From positions 1,112,076 through 1,176,075 of the forward strand of contig OX579634.1 of assembly GCA_951230915.1 (NCBI GenBank): a stretch of DNA of 64,000 nt, read 5' to 3'. Every line of letters begins with the position of its first letter. Positions within the stretch are counted from its first letter, which is position 1. A program made the translations under genes and the position numbers. This DNA is from Antitrichia curtipendula. Taxonomy: Eukaryota; Streptophyta; Bryopsida; Hypnales; Leucodontaceae. The notes below the pieces were generated by a model that had not been told where the DNA came from, made no database searches, and worked only from the letters and a program-made list of their open reading frames with translations. Of the stretch, positions 1 through 12,686 are shown in pieces.

Positions 1-181
1 ACGTTGCACCACGTGGAGCCTCGAGTCAGTCGAGTTTCCCGGAGGGAGGAGGCCCCGCAGGCAGCTTCCCAGGGGCTGCCAAAGGGACGACAATCGCTCC
101 CCTGGGATCGGCTGATCCCTTGAGTTGGGAAACTTCAGTTGCGTGGGCTCGTGGAAATTTCAAATTTCCAGTTTCAAAGGT
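1..181. other. intergenic sequence, nothing recognised
   Basis: This stretch is richer in G+C than most of the window. It shows no sustained reading frame with recognisable protein character, and I see no repeat structure in it. Confidence 0.4.
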
Positions 182-356
182 TTAGGGGTTCGTTGCTGTG
201 AAAGCCAATGAGGCTGGCCTGACGTGCTTAACTTGTAATTCAATTTCAATTCAGAGAATAAATGTACTTCAAAACATTCCAATTTCATCCGGCAAATCAC
301 CCCGAATAAAATAAAATAAAATCCCTGCAAGTTAGCGCGAAGCAACGAACCCCTAA
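182..356. mobile_element. short MITE-like inverted-repeat element
   Basis: An inverted repeat pairs TTTAGGGGTTCGTTGCT at the left with its near-complement ending CCCCTAAA at the right, about 175 bp apart. The interior is AT-rich and non-coding. No convincing direct target duplication is visible outside the ends, so the superfamily is left open. The GGGGTTCGTT-type end recalls Tourist/PIF-like MITEs, which is inference only. Confidence 0.45.
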
Positions 357-458
357 AATGTTACTCTGTTTATAATTTTGATATTTTCAGTTGTAGGTAG
401 CGTAATCATTAGGGTGTTTTTTTTTGGCAATATGTCGCCAGATTTCAACTCCCTCTAA

Positions 459-884
459 GAGCATCTCCACTGGGGCGCGCCACACTAACGTGCCACATAG
501 TTTGACGTGCCCAAGGAGTTTTTAGTGACCCACTAGTTGCAGCCTGTGTCAATATTCAACGGAGGCCACTTCAAAAATCCATGGCAACACTTTATCATGT
601 AGTGTCTCACATGGTTGACATGCTACGTGCTACTCACAAGATTAGTAAAATTTAGCCTCGAATTTCTCACTTTGAAGAATTGTGACCAATTGCAACTCTT
701 CTAAACATGCTTATTCTAGCTAATAATTAATTCTTCCCCTTGTAATCCGGGATTTGTTGACATAATGTTGAACTTCAAATGTTGTTGCTGAAGTAATGGT
801 AAAGTGCCGGGCCCTTCCTCCAACCTGACACACTCTTTAAACCACTTGGCGCGTCGATTGTGACGCGCATTGCTGGAGATGCTC
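459..884. mobile_element. Tourist-like (PIF/Harbinger) MITE with TAA duplication
   Basis: The 426-bp element starts GAGCATCTCC and ends with the complement GGAGATGCTC. It is flanked on both sides by a direct TAA (456-458 and 885-887). Three-base TWA duplications and ends of this kind are typical of PIF/Harbinger-derived Tourist MITEs in plants. There is no coding capacity, so it depends on a transposase from elsewhere. Confidence 0.72.
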
Positions 885-887
885 TAA

Positions 888-3392
888 CACATTTCCGACA
901 CCGTGCTTGGCTCCCTCCAAATATTCACTAGCAAACAGAAGGCACGTTGGGATCCACTATTCATCCACAGTGCGACCCCCCATGGAAATCATTCCTATAA
1001 TGATCACAAGTTACGCTACATTGGAAATTTGATTTTGAGAAGTTACCATGCATTTTAGGGATTTTTTATACAATAAAATGTTGTTATATTCTCAATGAAA
1101 TGTTTGTTTAAATTAAATCCTAAAGAAAGTTGTGTGATGAGCAAACAATAGCATTTTTTGGTAGGAACCTAAGAAATCATTCTTAAATAGATGTTTTTGA
1201 AATTTTGACACAAGATGCATACATTAATTATCTACCTTTGGAAAAAGACAATTTTTGTTCCAATTGGATGCCTAAGTAAAATGTTGTGCTTGCTATCTTC
1301 AAAAAGTCAAGCAATTCATATAATTTAGTAATATTTTGCTAAACCCCTCAAGCCTTCATCTACTTTTTAATTTGACATACTTGTAACTAACATAATTTAA
1401 TATACCCTAATCACTTCTAATGGTGCCAAAAAGAAATTTAAGAAAAGTAAGGTTGTTAAAGAATGAGCACCAAGAATCAAATATTTTTTAAAGCTTATTT
1501 GGGTCTTTTAAATCATTTTGTATGTAGGTTCAATTTTATATTTCATTATATTTGATTATATTCTAACTTGCAAAATATATTTCTATTGATCAAATTAAAG
1601 ACATGACTTGTACTTTCAACTTTGCTATCTTTTAAAAAAAATTCTAAATGATTATTTTCACTCTTATCAATAATTATGGAAGGGCTACCTTTTTAGGCAT
1701 TGAGGAGTTATTCATACAACAATTATAGTGAACAATTTTACAATTTCAAGTTCATATTTTTGGGGAACCTTCATTGCAAAGAGATAACCACAATCTAAAA
1801 CTACTTCTAACTACTAAATTGACAAAACCAACGGTTAATAAAGAGAAATAAAAAATCCTAAAGGAACTCCATGCCATAAACAACCACCTAATGGTATTAG
1901 ATGCAACTAATGTGGTTGCCTACTATGGCATTACTACACTTTAATCCTTGAAGGATGGAGCCCGTGACTGTGTTCTAAGCCTCAATATATTTTGCTTTCT
2001 ATATTCTATTTTTCAGACATGAAGTGACATGTCTTCTATTAGCTTAAAAAAATCAGTTTTTTTTTTGTGAAAATGTAAAATTATTGTGAGTTTTTTGAAG
2101 AAAAAGTGATGAAAATTTGTATCAAACACAAGATAAGCTTAAAAAATCTGAAATTGTAAATTGAAATATACAATGTAGTGTGGTTTTTCATGGTGTAAAC
2201 CAAAATTCTGTATCATACTATAATTTTAATTCGCAATAAATTGCAATTCAAACTAAGTCAACTACAAAATATTTACATCATTTGGGGACTTTTATAAATT
2301 TCCATTTCAAAGTGAGCTTCATTTCATTTGTTGTGTTTAAATTCAAGAAAGATAATTTTTATGTCTAATATTTGAATCTAGCAAGGAGGATCAAGTTGAC
2401 CAAATACACTAAAAAGGCATATTTTGTGATCCCTTTTGTGTCTTCTTCTAGAGAGGCCAATAATACCTCAATGAAATAATTTCCTTCAACACCTAATCAG
2501 CATATACATTCAAAGAATTCTCCAAAAAAAGGTTGAAAAAATTGTTGCTCTTCAACATGCACTATTCATATGAAATCATCAAAGTGCCACTGAAAAGAAT
2601 GCCATAGACGTTATAAGATTAACATTATTCAACAATGTTGGAAGCTCTTCACAATACAATCTATGGGGCAAAATATTATGTCTTAGATAGCACAATTGAA
2701 ATTTAGCAAACTTTTATATTGTGGACAATAGTTGGATGTAGTATTTATTAAGAAAGATTCTTTGTTTATACCTTCTCATCCACTCATCTCTATTCTTTGC
2801 ATGGGGAGATGTGCCAAAGCTAACTGGAATAGGTGAGTCTATGAAATCAGAAGGGGTCCAATTGAAAAATGGTGGATTGTTCCGTCAAACATAATTTTGA
2901 GTTTTGATGTCTAATAGATGTCTGACGGGTCATATGTCACATAGAACAAATGTCAATTATGCATGACATTTTTGTCTAATAAGGCCATTTTCAGTAGCTG
3001 AGACAATTTTTTAGTGTCACTTTAATTATGACCCTCAATTTAGAATGTAATATGTGTTTATTAAATTGAAACACTTTAATAAAAGAAAACATCAATATGT
3101 CAAATTGTAACTAGAGAGTCTTTTTTTTCAAAAACAACCTTAAAGTTGATTCTACTAAATGAATGGGAGATTCTACTAAATGAATGGGAGATCTATTCAA
3201 CAGAATGGACGGACGGACATATTTGTCGTATTGTCGTGCTGTCCGACAGAACAACCAGTCAAAAATCCACATTTACAATGAATAAAATAATCATTCTTGG
3301 AGAATTTTTTTTTCATTCTTCTTCATCCTTACGTTTGCACACATTGAGCTTAGTTTTTCAACGAATTTCCTATGTTGCATAGGATGAAAAGC
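888..3392. other. AT-rich non-coding stretch
   Basis: No reading frame here looks like a gene. The only clear structure is a perfect 21-bp unit present twice in tandem at 3148-3189. The rest looks like old, decayed repeat sequence. Confidence 0.5.
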
Positions 3393-3621
3393 TTAACCCT
3401 TAAACATCGAGGGGGACGTTTTGCGGCCAATGAATGACAAGAGAATCTCATGTGTAGGACATAAGTGCAACTATTCATCCTCCAAATTTTGTGGGAAAAG
3501 AAAAAATCATCTACAGTAGTTTGACTTCCAATGAGTTCTTTTGCATTATTTTAATCCAACAATTCACACAATGTCAAAACAAATGATTTCCACGGTTATG
3601 AGCCCGTCGTTTAAGGGTTAA
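3393..3621. mobile_element. short piggyBac-like MITE with TTAA duplication
   Basis: A TTAA at 3393-3396 and another at 3618-3621 enclose 221 bp that begin CCCTTAAAC and end GTTTAAGGG. TTAA target duplication with CCC-type ends is the hallmark of piggyBac. Its ends resemble those of the transposase-bearing element at 36992-43321 (CCCTTGAACGGC) more than those of the longer TTAA family elsewhere in this window. Confidence 0.65.
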
Positions 3622-3778
3622 GTTATCACAAATAGGTACTTCTACCATAAGATTATCAGGAATAGGTACTTGTACCCTAACATTGACAAATCACTACAAA
3701 GGAGAGATAAGGAATGAAGGAGAATCCCAGGAATAGGTAGAAACATATGTTCATTGTTGTGGAATCATGAGTGAAGCC

Positions 3779-4011
3779 CATCTACAGGGACGGGGTGGAT
3801 TGACCCTCTCGTTCGGCCTTGCGGGCAAACCCTGTTTTTTGCACATGATTTTTTTTACAAATTTTGAATTCATATTTGCAATCACAGACCCCAAATTTGT
3901 TAAATGAAGTCAAGAATATACCCTGGAATGGCCCAAAATAGGGGGCTTTTTTTTTACATGCACCCCTGATAAGGCTGAGCGAGGGGGTCAATCCACCCCG
4001 ATCATCTACAG
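3779..4011. mobile_element. Mutator-like MITE, copy 1, with 9-bp duplication
   Basis: A 215-bp element (3788-4002) has terminal inverted repeats of about 30 bp built on CGGGGTGGATTGACCC. It is flanked by the direct 9-bp repeat CATCTACAG (3779-3787 and 4003-4011). A 9-bp duplication with long inverted ends points to Mutator-like elements. Minus-strand translations across it are just the repeat read as protein. Confidence 0.7.
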
Positions 4012-5517
4012 TTTGTGCACGACATGGACACACACGCAGTCACGTACACTCTCCGGTGCTAAATAACGTTATTATAACCACCAAGCTAGTCCTAAAAATG
4101 CCACAGCACGTCTATCATAACATTGTTAACCGAGCATAATGTCACCCACCCAGCTGGAGGTATAATTCCCCCCTATATACTTGGGGGGGAATTCAGTTAT
4201 AATATAATCAATTAGATTGGTTGGGCTCTTGCAAAGGCACTGTTGAGAGGAAGCTTAACACAATCCCATTGGATGAACTACTGTTGAGAGGAAGCAACCA
4301 GGCGGGGGGCTTCCATTTTGGGAGGAAACAAAAGGCCCCCCCCCACGTCTGGTTAACAATGTTATGTATTTCAATAGCCCATTTTCCCCAGGCAATGGTG
4401 GCTGGGATCTTTAAAGTACTAAAAATCAGTACCAAAGAGGAAAGCCCAACACTTATTAAGAGAATCCTACCCCCACCGATTGAGCCATGAGGATCAGGAG
4501 GCCAAACAGACGAGGTGACTGAACAGTTTCATTGGTTGCTCAAGCTGTAGTCGCCAAGGCAGCATGTGAACGAATTTGATGGGAAACGAAGACGGATTTC
4601 GTGAGTTCCGTCCCGGCCCACTTGCCGCCCAGTTCAGTTCCTTTCTCTCCATTCCGTCCGTTTCAGTTCAAAAGAAGACGAAGAAAAAGAATGAAATTCA
4701 CTGTAGTGCACAGTACCCCTCAGGCGTCGGAATGCACGGCGAAATAGTTTTATTTTTCTGTGCGTTGTATTTGGACTGCAAATCATTTAAACTTATTAGT
4801 GAAGATCATATTGACCGACAGGAGGAGGTGGAGCGGATGTGGCTGCCGTCCTCCAAATTCCCGCAGGATTGGTAAGCAGTTTGTTAGGACCCCCGATATG
4901 GGGTGCGCAGCACCTGCACGGGGGAATGTCATAAGCGGTCCAGGCCTGGAATTAGCAGCAGCCCCCCGTTCCCCCGGCCTCGTCATCAGCTGCCTCTTCA
5001 AAAGTCTAAAACGAAGTTTCCCCACCTCCAAATTTGGCCACGGGTCCGCCAATTGCGCCCTGGAGGTGCCAGCTTGTTCCATTGGCCGAGTCGCCCAGCA
5101 TGCAATGCTGTCGGTTCCGCCAGAAGTTCAGTTATTTAGGTACTCCGGAGTAAGTTATCGTCGATCTAGTCCACCGCACTCAACTGAACTGAACTCAGGC
5201 AGTCACCCCCTGCACAATGACGGTGATTGCGCCTTCATTCCTCTTTCTAAATTTACTCGAAGCTGGGCGACTATTTTCTCTCCTTTGAAGCTTGAAGTCT
5301 TGAACTGAGCGAAATGGTGCTCTGCGCAGTTTGCGCCACAAAAGAACTGAAGGATGAACTAGGTTTACTAAATTCAGTTCAACTCGAAGCTGGGGGACTT
5401 TGAACTGCCGAATGAAATGACCAGTGCTCTGAGTGTGTGCCAAAACTGAAAGTAAACTGAAGGATGAGAAGCTTTCTAAACTTACTGCACTGAATAGGGT
5501 TTTTAAAGGGGACCCAT
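4012..5517. other. intergenic, slightly GC-richer, with a diverged duplication
   Basis: Several overlapping frames stay open between about 4.6 and 5.4 kb, but none shows a recognisable domain or splice pattern. Around 5250-5480 a unit of roughly 130 bp, marked by CTCGAAGCTGGG and later ACTGAAGGATGA, occurs twice in diverged form. I regard the stretch as non-coding. Confidence 0.4.
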
Positions 5518-5730
5518 ACTAATTAAGGCCAGGGAGAGCCGTGCGGGCAAACCCTGTTTTTTGCACATTATTTTTTTTGCAAATTTTAAATTCATATTTG
5601 CAATCAGAGACCCCCAATTTGTTAAATGAAGTCTAGAATATACCCTAGGACGGCCCAAAATAGGGGCTTTCTTTTTACATGCACCCCTGGTAAGGCCGAG
5701 CGAGGGGGTCAATCCACCCCGATCCTAATT
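5518..5730. mobile_element. Mutator-like MITE, copy 2, left end truncated
   Basis: This copy is closely similar to the element at 3788-4002 through its middle and right end, including the terminal CAATCCACCCCGAT. The left inverted repeat has lost most of its bases. CTAATTAA lies on both sides and is the likely target duplication. The right-hand duplication overlaps the TTAA used by the next element, so the two insertions abut. Confidence 0.6.
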
Positions 5731-6693
5731 AACCCCTAAAGGACCGGTGTGGGTGTGGGTGTGGGGTTCCAGGGAGACATTCCAGAAACTGCGACTTCTT
5801 GGTATGCTATTCAAAAAAGAAATTCAAATTTTTTTTTTGGAACTTCAACCGTACAAAAGTAAAGTAAAATATTTTACCAAAGTGCCGAAAAAATTTCAGA
5901 ACTTTTTACCGTGCGGATTGAAAGATTATAGCATTTGAAGTGAGAAAAAAAACTTTTTTTCAATCCTGCGAAACAGGGTCAGCAGACTTCGGGCTCATTT
6001 GGAGTAAATTTTTGTTCTACACGAACATGAGATTTTTTGAACATTCATAAGTATATGATATTAGGTTCACTCATAAAAAAATTTAGAAGAAAATATGGAG
6101 TCTAAATTATTCTAAATCACCTTGCAACGCAAGGAGGTTGAATGAAATGGCAGTACACTAGTCATTTTTTTGTGCAATGAGGAAATATTTTATTTGAAAT
6201 CCAAACAGTGAAAAATCAGAGACAAACATTTGGAATATATGGAAAAAATTTCAAGAATTTTGACTTCACTAATTGCAAGATAAGAGGACTTGAAGTTAGA
6301 AGAAAATGTTTTTTCTTGAAACTATCCCAACATAGCTAACAAAGTTTCATTCCTCTTAGAATGTGATTTGACAACTAAAATTTGTTTTTTGGGAGACAAT
6401 TGTATGCCATATTTTATTAGTTACATACATGCCAAATTTCAGAATTTGATGATCTTTTTTGCAAAAGATTCTCCAAAGATTTCCAAATTGCCCAAGCTGC
6501 CCGAAATGTTTAGGGCAACATAACTTTTGTTCCGGGCACGCTATACGGGAAAAAAAATAGTTTTTCACAAAGGAATTACATGTTTGCATATTGTGTTAAA
6601 ATTTCGTGAACATCCAACTGAAAATGACATTGTAGGAACCTACCTAAGATTTCTTGCGTATGTTGAACGGACACTTGGTCCTTTAGGAGTTAA
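5729..6693. mobile_element. TTAA-family piggyBac-like element (957 bp)
   Basis: TTAA at 5729-5732 and 6690-6693 flank a non-coding element that begins CCCCTAAAGGACC and ends GGTCCTTTAGGAG. Internal stretches, such as the AAAAAATTTCAGAA region near 5890, match the element at 33871-34820. This is one of at least six similar 0.8-0.96 kb copies here. No transposase frame is present. Confidence 0.65.
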
Positions 6694-8151
6694 TCAACAT
6701 TACACACTACATAAATATCTACCTTTTTTGTACATCAGTAGTCACTGAAGTGTCCAGGGGCTGTACATCATGTTCAAAACATCTAAAGTAGGTGGTTCAA
6801 AAAGCGACCTTCTTCAAACATCCCTATAGGGAGCTCTGAAATGGAGAGTAAATGGTTCTAAAATGGACTACCAACCTCCCTTAGTGCATGGTAATGCATA
6901 ATTAAGGGATGCCAATGGATGGAATAAGAGCCATGGAGGGTCCATTTCAAAGCCAGTGTGTGTCCACTTAATTTTTTAAATGGGAATTGAATGCCCAATT
7001 GCCTTCTTACAAATGTTAAAAGAATGTAGGGTCTATTTAAGTTTAGTAAGGGTTGCATTTAGGAATCTTGTGTATTACTTTTAAATGCCGCAGTATTTGT
7101 TTTTGGTCAAGTCATATCTTTTTTCAGACTGCACATGTGTGAGTTTTGCAAAGCCAAGGATCACAAATAGGTGCCTATGGCAAAATTCTTTGGAAATTCA
7201 TAAGTAATTGATAAATGCTCTGAAAAATATGAAACCACTTGTGTTAGATTCTGCATCAAATTTTCTTCACGTGAAAAAAGAAGGGAAAATATTTTTGGAC
7301 ATCTGAAAAAACCATAAAAAAAAACCAACAGCCCTTAAAGGGTCACTTTTTGAGCCATCTACCTTATTGTTTTCCACAATAAGTCCCTTTTATTTTCTTA
7401 TCCCTTTAATACCCCTATTTATTGTGGAAGAAATTTGGGATCTCCAAGGCTAGGAATCGCGCTTGCAATACGGATATGCCAGCACGGGAGAATAAAGGTT
7501 TTGCATGGCCTATGATCAAGAACCAATCACCGGGGGGCACATTGTTGATTAAGGAGTAAACATATACTTCATCTATCCCACCAAAAACCTTCCCCATGTG
7601 GAATTAACTATAGTTTTAGTCTTTGTGCTAGTGATACATACATTCAAGAACTAGCAACTCATCCCCTAGATCTATGCAAAATCTCGAGCTTAGGTGTCAT
7701 TGCTTAGGCACTCAAAATTTATGTAGAAAGTATCAAATTTGAGCATCTTTTGTGAATATTGCAAGGTTGTCATTTCCTGATGATTTAAAGGTTGGTGGCA
7801 ACAACATAATTGTAGAAGTATATGCTTCCAACCTAAATACCGGAATAAAGAAACCTAGACCCCTTCATAAACAAATTTGCAAAGCGTCCAAGTAGTCACC
7901 GAATCCATCGTCAACACTATTGTTTGAAGAAGCAACAAGTACAAGGTGCCTCACATGGGCAAGGCAAAGCTTGCTAGGAGAGGAATGCTCCTTATTTGCT
8001 TACCAATTATTCCCACGAGATCATTCAATACGGTCAACATTTATTCAATAGTCAAAATTAATAAACGGAATCTTTTAGTGGGACACAAATTGTACTTGCT
8101 TTGGAGATTTTAGTGAGACAAAGGGAGTAGTATTTTAATCCTTAACCCTGA
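6694..8151. other. AT-rich non-coding stretch
   Basis: I see nothing gene-like. The first 50 bases (CATTACACACTACATAAATAT) resemble sequence at 12553-12600, suggesting both lie in copies of one older repeat. Confidence 0.45.
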
Positions 8152-9591
8152 AGTGCTTCAACCTCTAATTTCTGGACAGTGAATAGATTGAAAATCATTT
8201 TTCTTTCTCATTACTACTTAGATGAAAGTCATCCCAATTTGTGGAGATACTTTGTCAAGTTGTTGTCCTATCTAATGGTTGACTTTGGTGTTACTAAAAT
8301 ACATATTTTTCTAAAACTATAAATGTGGAAGTGTGTCAAGTAGTTGACCAAGCCAAAATTACATTGACTCCAGTTCAAAACTGAATTTGCAAAATGAGGT
8401 CATAGATTTAAAGAACAAAAAGAATTTCAAAAAAACACCCATATTAAGATAACCTCTTTTCAAATCCATTCCAACAATTTTCACTCAAAAAATGACAAAA
8501 CTTTGCTTATAATTGAATTTCAAAGGAATGTTTAAATTTTCTTTTCAAATTTTATAGAAAAATATTGATGATATCAAATTCTAACTATACGGATGGAATT
8601 TATAACTCAAAGTCTACATCTTTTATTTGTTCATCAATTCCAAAATATTCTTCCAAAATATACTTTATGATGATTTTTCTCATATCGTCAATTCTAGAGA
8701 GGATTAAAGACATTTAAGGATTAAAAGACTTTGCAAGCCCCACAATCATTTTGAAAGTAAAATCTTGAATTTTCACATGTTTTTTTATATTTTAAATCAT
8801 TTAAAGCTTAACTAACAAGTGTAGACCCAATATTCTACTTTTTATTCCATTTTGATTTTTTCAAATTTTTCAAAACTTTAATTTTTGTGACATTTTGAAG
8901 AGAGTGTCTTGAAAGCTCAAAACACATCATTTTTTGAACTTTTTCTATTCAATTTCTCTTAGTGTGAGCTCAAGGAGTACATCAATTACATTATGACTTT
9001 TGTCACTACTATTTCCATTTTTCTTGAAAATTTTGTACTATTTAAAGCATTTTGTAATAACAATGATTTTTAAGAAAGAGATTTCGTTAAAAATCATATA
9101 CATTTCAATTTGATGTTTTTAATTATAAAAAAATGATATTATATTTTAGAGATATATTACTACATGAAAGGCTACAACAATCTGTTTTCCATCAATTATT
9201 ATGTCTCTAGATTCCATACCTATCCACAAATTGGAATTCTTCATAACTTTCATCTCAGTAATCAAAATGAAATGATTCAAAGTTTTTCATGTGTAAATAA
9301 ATCTTTAGAACCATTTTCAATTTTTTATTTATTTGAAAAAAAAGTGATTTTTCAAGAATTTTTTTGAGTTGTCCCGGTTACCTACTAAGTAATGAAACTA
9401 CATATCATGAAATAGACTTTTAATCATGTAGTCAAAAATTATGAAAATTATTGGACCTTAAAGCTACTCCTCGGACACATGTGGTGTGAAATTTTCAAAG
9501 ACAAGAAAACAAAAAAAACTCCGTTCGTAGTGAGCTGCCCAAAATCACTATGTTGCCAAAAAAAACGTATTTGGTCCTATAGGGGTTTTAA
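8152..9591. mobile_element. probable diverged TTAA-family element
   Basis: The right 150 bp, including GAGCTGCCCAAAATCACTATG and the end GGTCCTATAGGGG, closely match the right end of the element at 33871-34820. A TTAA lies at 9588-9591. The left limit is less certain; a TTAACCCTGAAG at 8152 is the best candidate. The copy is decayed and non-coding. Confidence 0.4.
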
Positions 9592-10187
9592 TGGCACACT
9601 TGTAGTAGCATATTCTGGAAGATGCCAGCACCAGTTCCTGCCACCCCTGCAATTACCGGTATTCAGTGATTGAAAAGTTTGAAATTAGCCACTAGATTTT
9701 AAAAGTGTTGGTGTCAATGTGGCATAAAAACAGAACTGGAGTACTGCGGTACCAACTTAGATTGATACATATCCAAGTTCATTTTTTGCAGGATTCCCTG
9801 ATGGCCTAATCCATGGAAGGAGTACAATTTGGGGGTCAATTTGTTGCCATTTCTTTTGTATTAGCCAGTGCTCTGCACAGTTACTTAGTGTGGGGGAACA
9901 GTAAATATCATAATTTTTCTTCAAGGTTCCGTTACGTTTGTTAAAAAATAAATAAATAAAATCTTCAATTTTCTTGGTCTCGGTGACCTGTGAATAACTG
10001 ATTGGCAGAGATGCTGTTGTCCATGCACATCTGTACGTGCAAAAACAGGTACAGTACTCTTTGCTGCCATATACTGCTAAAATACAGTACTGTACTGCTA
10101 GCTGCCACTTTTCAATGGAAGTCATCAATTCCCAAACCAAAGGGGAAGAAAATGAGAATAGATTACTTGGAGTACAATACTAAGGTA
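9592..10187. other. intergenic, nothing gene-like
   Basis: The short open frames on both strands have no recognisable features. Small palindromes such as TACAGTACTGTA occur near 10080. Confidence 0.4.
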
Positions 10188-10344
10188 ACTCTGCCTATGA
10201 CAGGCAGAATTTTGGACCAGCCTGGTACAAGCCAAAAACTTCATGAACGGTACATTTCACAAGACACATGTACTGCTCATGAAGTTCTCGGCCTGCATTA
10301 GGCTGCTCCAAAGTTGGCCTATCATAGGCAGATTTACCTTAGTA
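10188..10344. repeat. imperfect hairpin of about 157 bp
   Basis: The left arm starting ACTAAGGTAACTCTGCCTATG pairs with the right arm ending CATAGGCAGATTTACCTTAGT. Pairing continues, with mismatches, through AACTTCATGA near the centre. A transcript would fold into a long imperfect stem. It could be a small foldback MITE or a MITE-derived small-RNA precursor; the sequence alone cannot decide. Confidence 0.55.
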
Positions 10345-10466
10345 CCGGTACTCATAAGCTCTGTTTTTAGGCATGTGTGCCTTGCTTTTCTCCAAGGAAT
10401 TGCAGTGCAAGCTTTACCAATGGGAAACTTGAATAACTGAAGCCAAAAGGATTTTATTTTTGTTTT

Positions 10467-11079
10467 TTAACCCCTAAATGCCTGAGGCACCTGATTTGGG
10501 TGTTGACAATACTTTGAAGTTAAATAAAACCTAACCAAGTTGCTATTCTTAGTAGTTTGTATTTTAGAAAAACTCTTTTTGAAGTCTAATTTTAACATCA
10601 AAAATCTGATTTTGAAAATGATCAATTATGATTTTTCTATTCAAGATTTTGTGCAAAGGTGCCATTGCAATCTTGACTTTCTATAGTACTGAGGGCTCTT
10701 GGAAATGAGCCTCAAGTACACTAGTTCTTGGAGAAAAAATCACATTAAAAATTCATTTAAGAAAATTATAAGAGTAGATTTTGAGAAGCCATAAATTGAT
10801 TGGAGTTATGCATGTTAGGTTCTTTATACACATATTATTTAGGTGACCAACTTTTTAGATTTGACATGTGAAAAGAGGATTGAAAAACTTCAAATCATGA
10901 TCAAACATTATAATATTTCAATTCATTATTTTCCAATGTGATTTCTAACATGTCTAGTTTGAATTCATATGGTTACAATTCAAAAGAACTTGATAAAAAT
11001 TATGAAAATGTTGGCTTTTTGTTTAATTTAGAACAAATTCCTAGGAGCTCAAAAAAGGCCTTGGGCATGTAGGGATTAA
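10467..11079. mobile_element. TTAA-flanked element, about 605 bp
   Basis: TTAA at 10467-10470 is followed by CCCCTAAATGCCTGAGGC. The other end reads GGCCTTGGGCATGTAGGGA before TTAA at 11076-11079. The ends are imperfect inverted repeats of the same general type as the longer TTAA family, with a different interior. No coding capacity. Confidence 0.45.
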
Positions 11080-12686
11080 TTTTGTTTGTAATGCAAATTG
11101 AAGGGAATTGCATTGTAGGGGATGGAGAAGTATACACAATGTGGCCTTTTAGATGCCACAAAGCTTGTGTAAGGTGATTATAGCTAAAATGGCACAAATA
11201 AACAATTATGCATGATTTCCATTATTATATTGGAATTTATTTGTGGGGTCCTTAAATGGTGAGGAACAATGATTTTTTGGAGGTTTGGTCCAAACGTTTA
11301 GATGTCTACTTCTTTGAGATTTGCATGTTTGATATGGCAATGAAATTCTATTTTTATTTTTTTCTATTTCTTTTTTATGGCCTTTTTTTAACATCAATAA
11401 TAGGGACCAATTGGTGATACATATTTTTATCCTACCATTTAAGATTTGGCAATTAGCAAAAAAACATGTACACACAATTGGCTACAAACATTGAAACACA
11501 AAAATTGATCTTGCATATTGTAAACTTGGTGAGAGAAAAGAGGAGCCAATGGGGAGCTGTTGTGCAAGAAGAAGGTGTGACCCCCCTTTTGAACATGAGC
11601 AACATGGTTTTCTTGAAGAACTGACTAGGTTCAATGTCATAAATGTGCGCAAGCAGTGCAAAATCCATGTGGTGCAGGCAACGCAAAAGTCGGATTGAAC
11701 TTGGGGTGTAACAAAGTGGACATGTGTCAAGCAAGGTGAAAGCAATACATGGAGGAGTGAAAAATTGCCCAAGAAAAAAATTTCCAATCCATTTTTTCAC
11801 TTTTGGAGGAGAAGAATGGCACTTCAAAATCCTCAGAGGCAATTTTTATTTTTATTTATTTTTATTTGTTGTCAATGTGCACCAAATGTTGGATCCAATG
11901 CCACGCCCTTAGAACAAAATGGTACTAAAAGAGTGGAAAATTGCCATAAAACTTCAAACAAACATAAAATCTTGGATGAATTCTCTAGATTGTGGATGAA
12001 AATATAATTAAGGATATATAATATGCAGTAATGTGATATTTTCGATCCAATATGTGAATGCTTGTTGAAATTCAGAGCACCGCTATAATATTTAATATTG
12101 CCACTTGTCTCTTCATAAAAATACGAAATAAAAAAACCCTGCTCAAAGGATGAGAGCTTTCCAAACCACAAGTCTCAATTCTCTTGGAGAAATGAACTTG
12201 GGGTGAAGAAGGTGTGACTACCCCTACTGTAAGTTGATTTCCGCTATTCCCAGGAATTGAATTGATCAGAAGGTACTGTGTGGCGTCGTAGATCCCTGCC
12301 TGCCTTGGATTTGGGTGTACGTATTTCGAACAGTCACTCCTCCCGAGATTCAGATTCCAATCATGTACCAAATAGAGACAGAAAGACGCACACGTCGAGC
12401 ACGCGCATGCATACCACAGTACCCCACGAAAATACACGTGCGGGAATCCAAGGAAACCGTACTTCAAATTTTCCAATACCGAGAATTTGCAGATACAGCA
12501 AGACCGTAGGATACCAAGTGATGTACACTGAAGAGGGGTTCTAAGGGGACCCATACATTACACACTATATAAATATTTACTTTTGCTGTACAGTAAGGTC
12601 TACTTCATTTACAAACTACTAATTTGAGCCATTCCAATTTTTATTGCATAGTATAGAATTTTTTTGGAATTTTTGTTTTTTCATAA
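11080..12686. other. intergenic, mostly unrecognised
   Basis: Overlapping open frames on both strands at 11.45-11.9 kb and 12.07-12.55 kb lack recognisable domains, have conflicting strands and show no coherent splice pattern. The segment AAGGGGACCCATAC at about 12545 is shared with 5506-5519. Confidence 0.4.

Noticed and set aside
4576..5308. Overlapping plus-strand open frames of 99 and 182 codons
   Set aside because: There is no domain, the frames overlap each other and a minus-strand frame, and no splice structure was found.
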